Assembly: GCA_018895795.1 (NCBI GenBank)
Contig: JAHINZ010000353.1
Coordinates: forward strand, 1 to 5,301
DNA length: 5,301 nucleotides
Origin: Alphaproteobacteria bacterium
Lineage (GTDB): Bacteria > Pseudomonadota > Alphaproteobacteria > Caulobacterales > Caulobacteraceae
Direction: 5' to 3'
Made by a program: the position numbers and the translations under genes. The notes under the pieces are model-generated. The model saw only the letters and a list, made by a program, of their open reading frames with translations. It did no database searches and was not told where the DNA came from. Shown one piece after another: positions 5,161-5,301 of this stretch. The number at the start of each line of letters is the position of its first letter. Position 1 is the first letter of the stretch.

Positions 5161-5301
5161 CGTCTCAAGGTAGTATTGGCATGGTTCGAGTTGAGTGTGA
5201 ACGCACAACAGGCGTTTTCCTTCAACGACGTCGTGAGGGAACCTTGCGCGGCGATCGATCCCGGATCACTCTCTGCCTTAACAATGATAACCTTCCAGGG
5301 A
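5153..5301. other. Non-coding end region, probably upstream of a gene beyond the window
   Basis: This stretch is richer in A and T than the rest. Two plus-strand frames stay open to the right edge (one from an ATG at 5181), but their third codon positions lack the strong G/C bias of the real genes and their translations resemble nothing I know. It holds an interrupted dyad at 5217-5241, with the perfect palindrome ACGACGTCGT at 5225-5234, and a shorter palindromic motif TTAACAATGATAA at 5278-5290. The last bases (CCAGGGA) could be the start of a ribosome binding site for a gene just outside; that is a guess. Confidence 0.4.

Noticed and set aside
4671..5225. Minus-strand frames of 184 and 107 codons across the end of the carbonic anhydrase gene and the hairpin cluster
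   Set aside because: They span inverted repeats and antisense coding sequence, and the translations carry no domain. They look like repeat-derived chance frames.
5278..5290. TTAACAATGATAA as a possible CtrA site
   Set aside because: The second half is not TTAA at the required seven-base spacing; kept only as a short palindromic motif in the end region.
5181..5301. Plus-strand frame from ATG 5181 open to the window edge
   Set aside because: Codon third positions lack the G/C bias of the real genes, the possible AAGG ribosome site is ten bases away, and the translation is unrecognised; too little to call a gene.

Overview
This high-GC window looks chromosomal and alphaproteobacterial, most likely Caulobacterales (Caulobacter/Phenylobacterium-like). 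That is inferred from base composition, codon use and the type of the encoded proteins; no rRNA or other definitive marker is present. It holds five protein genes, one of them cut by the left edge, and no insertion sequence, CRISPR array, tRNA or rRNA that I can see.

Layout: (1) the 3' part of a GNAT acetyltransferase on + (3-647). It converges on a minus-strand pair made of an OPT-family peptide transporter (3290-1302) and, 10 bases later, a GstB-like glutathione S-transferase (1291-644). The GST and GNAT stop codons overlap, so no terminator fits between them. (2) phoH, a P-loop ATPase gene, on minus (4170-3379), separated from the OPT gene by a hairpin that looks like an intrinsic terminator. 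(3) A 311-base divergent region (4171-4481) between phoH and a gamma-class carbonic anhydrase-like gene on + (4482-5015). (4) A 286-base non-coding end (5016-5301) with four consecutive hairpins followed by more AT-rich DNA, probably upstream of a gene outside the window.

The most interesting part is the phoH leader. A strong hairpin followed by six T residues lies only 21 bases before the phoH start, on the phoH strand, so it should end transcription before phoH. A 14-codon reading frame starts in the loop of this hairpin. Its Shine-Dalgarno sequence is in the hairpin's 5' arm and its stop overlaps the phoH start as ATGA. Upstream, the same strand can fold further hairpins, some mutually exclusive. 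This suggests either a leader-peptide or attenuation switch controlling phoH, or a small RNA ending just before phoH. It is a hypothesis read from sequence only.

A second signal is the hairpin cluster at 5030-5152. Three of its stems gain G-U pairs only when read on the minus strand, suggesting a structured minus-strand RNA or an oriented dispersed repeat.

The genes are general housekeeping or accessory functions: acetylation, peptide uptake, glutathione chemistry, an RNA-linked ATPase and a metal-dependent hexapeptide-repeat enzyme. They do not form one obvious pathway. The only plausible functional pair is the OPT transporter with the GST.
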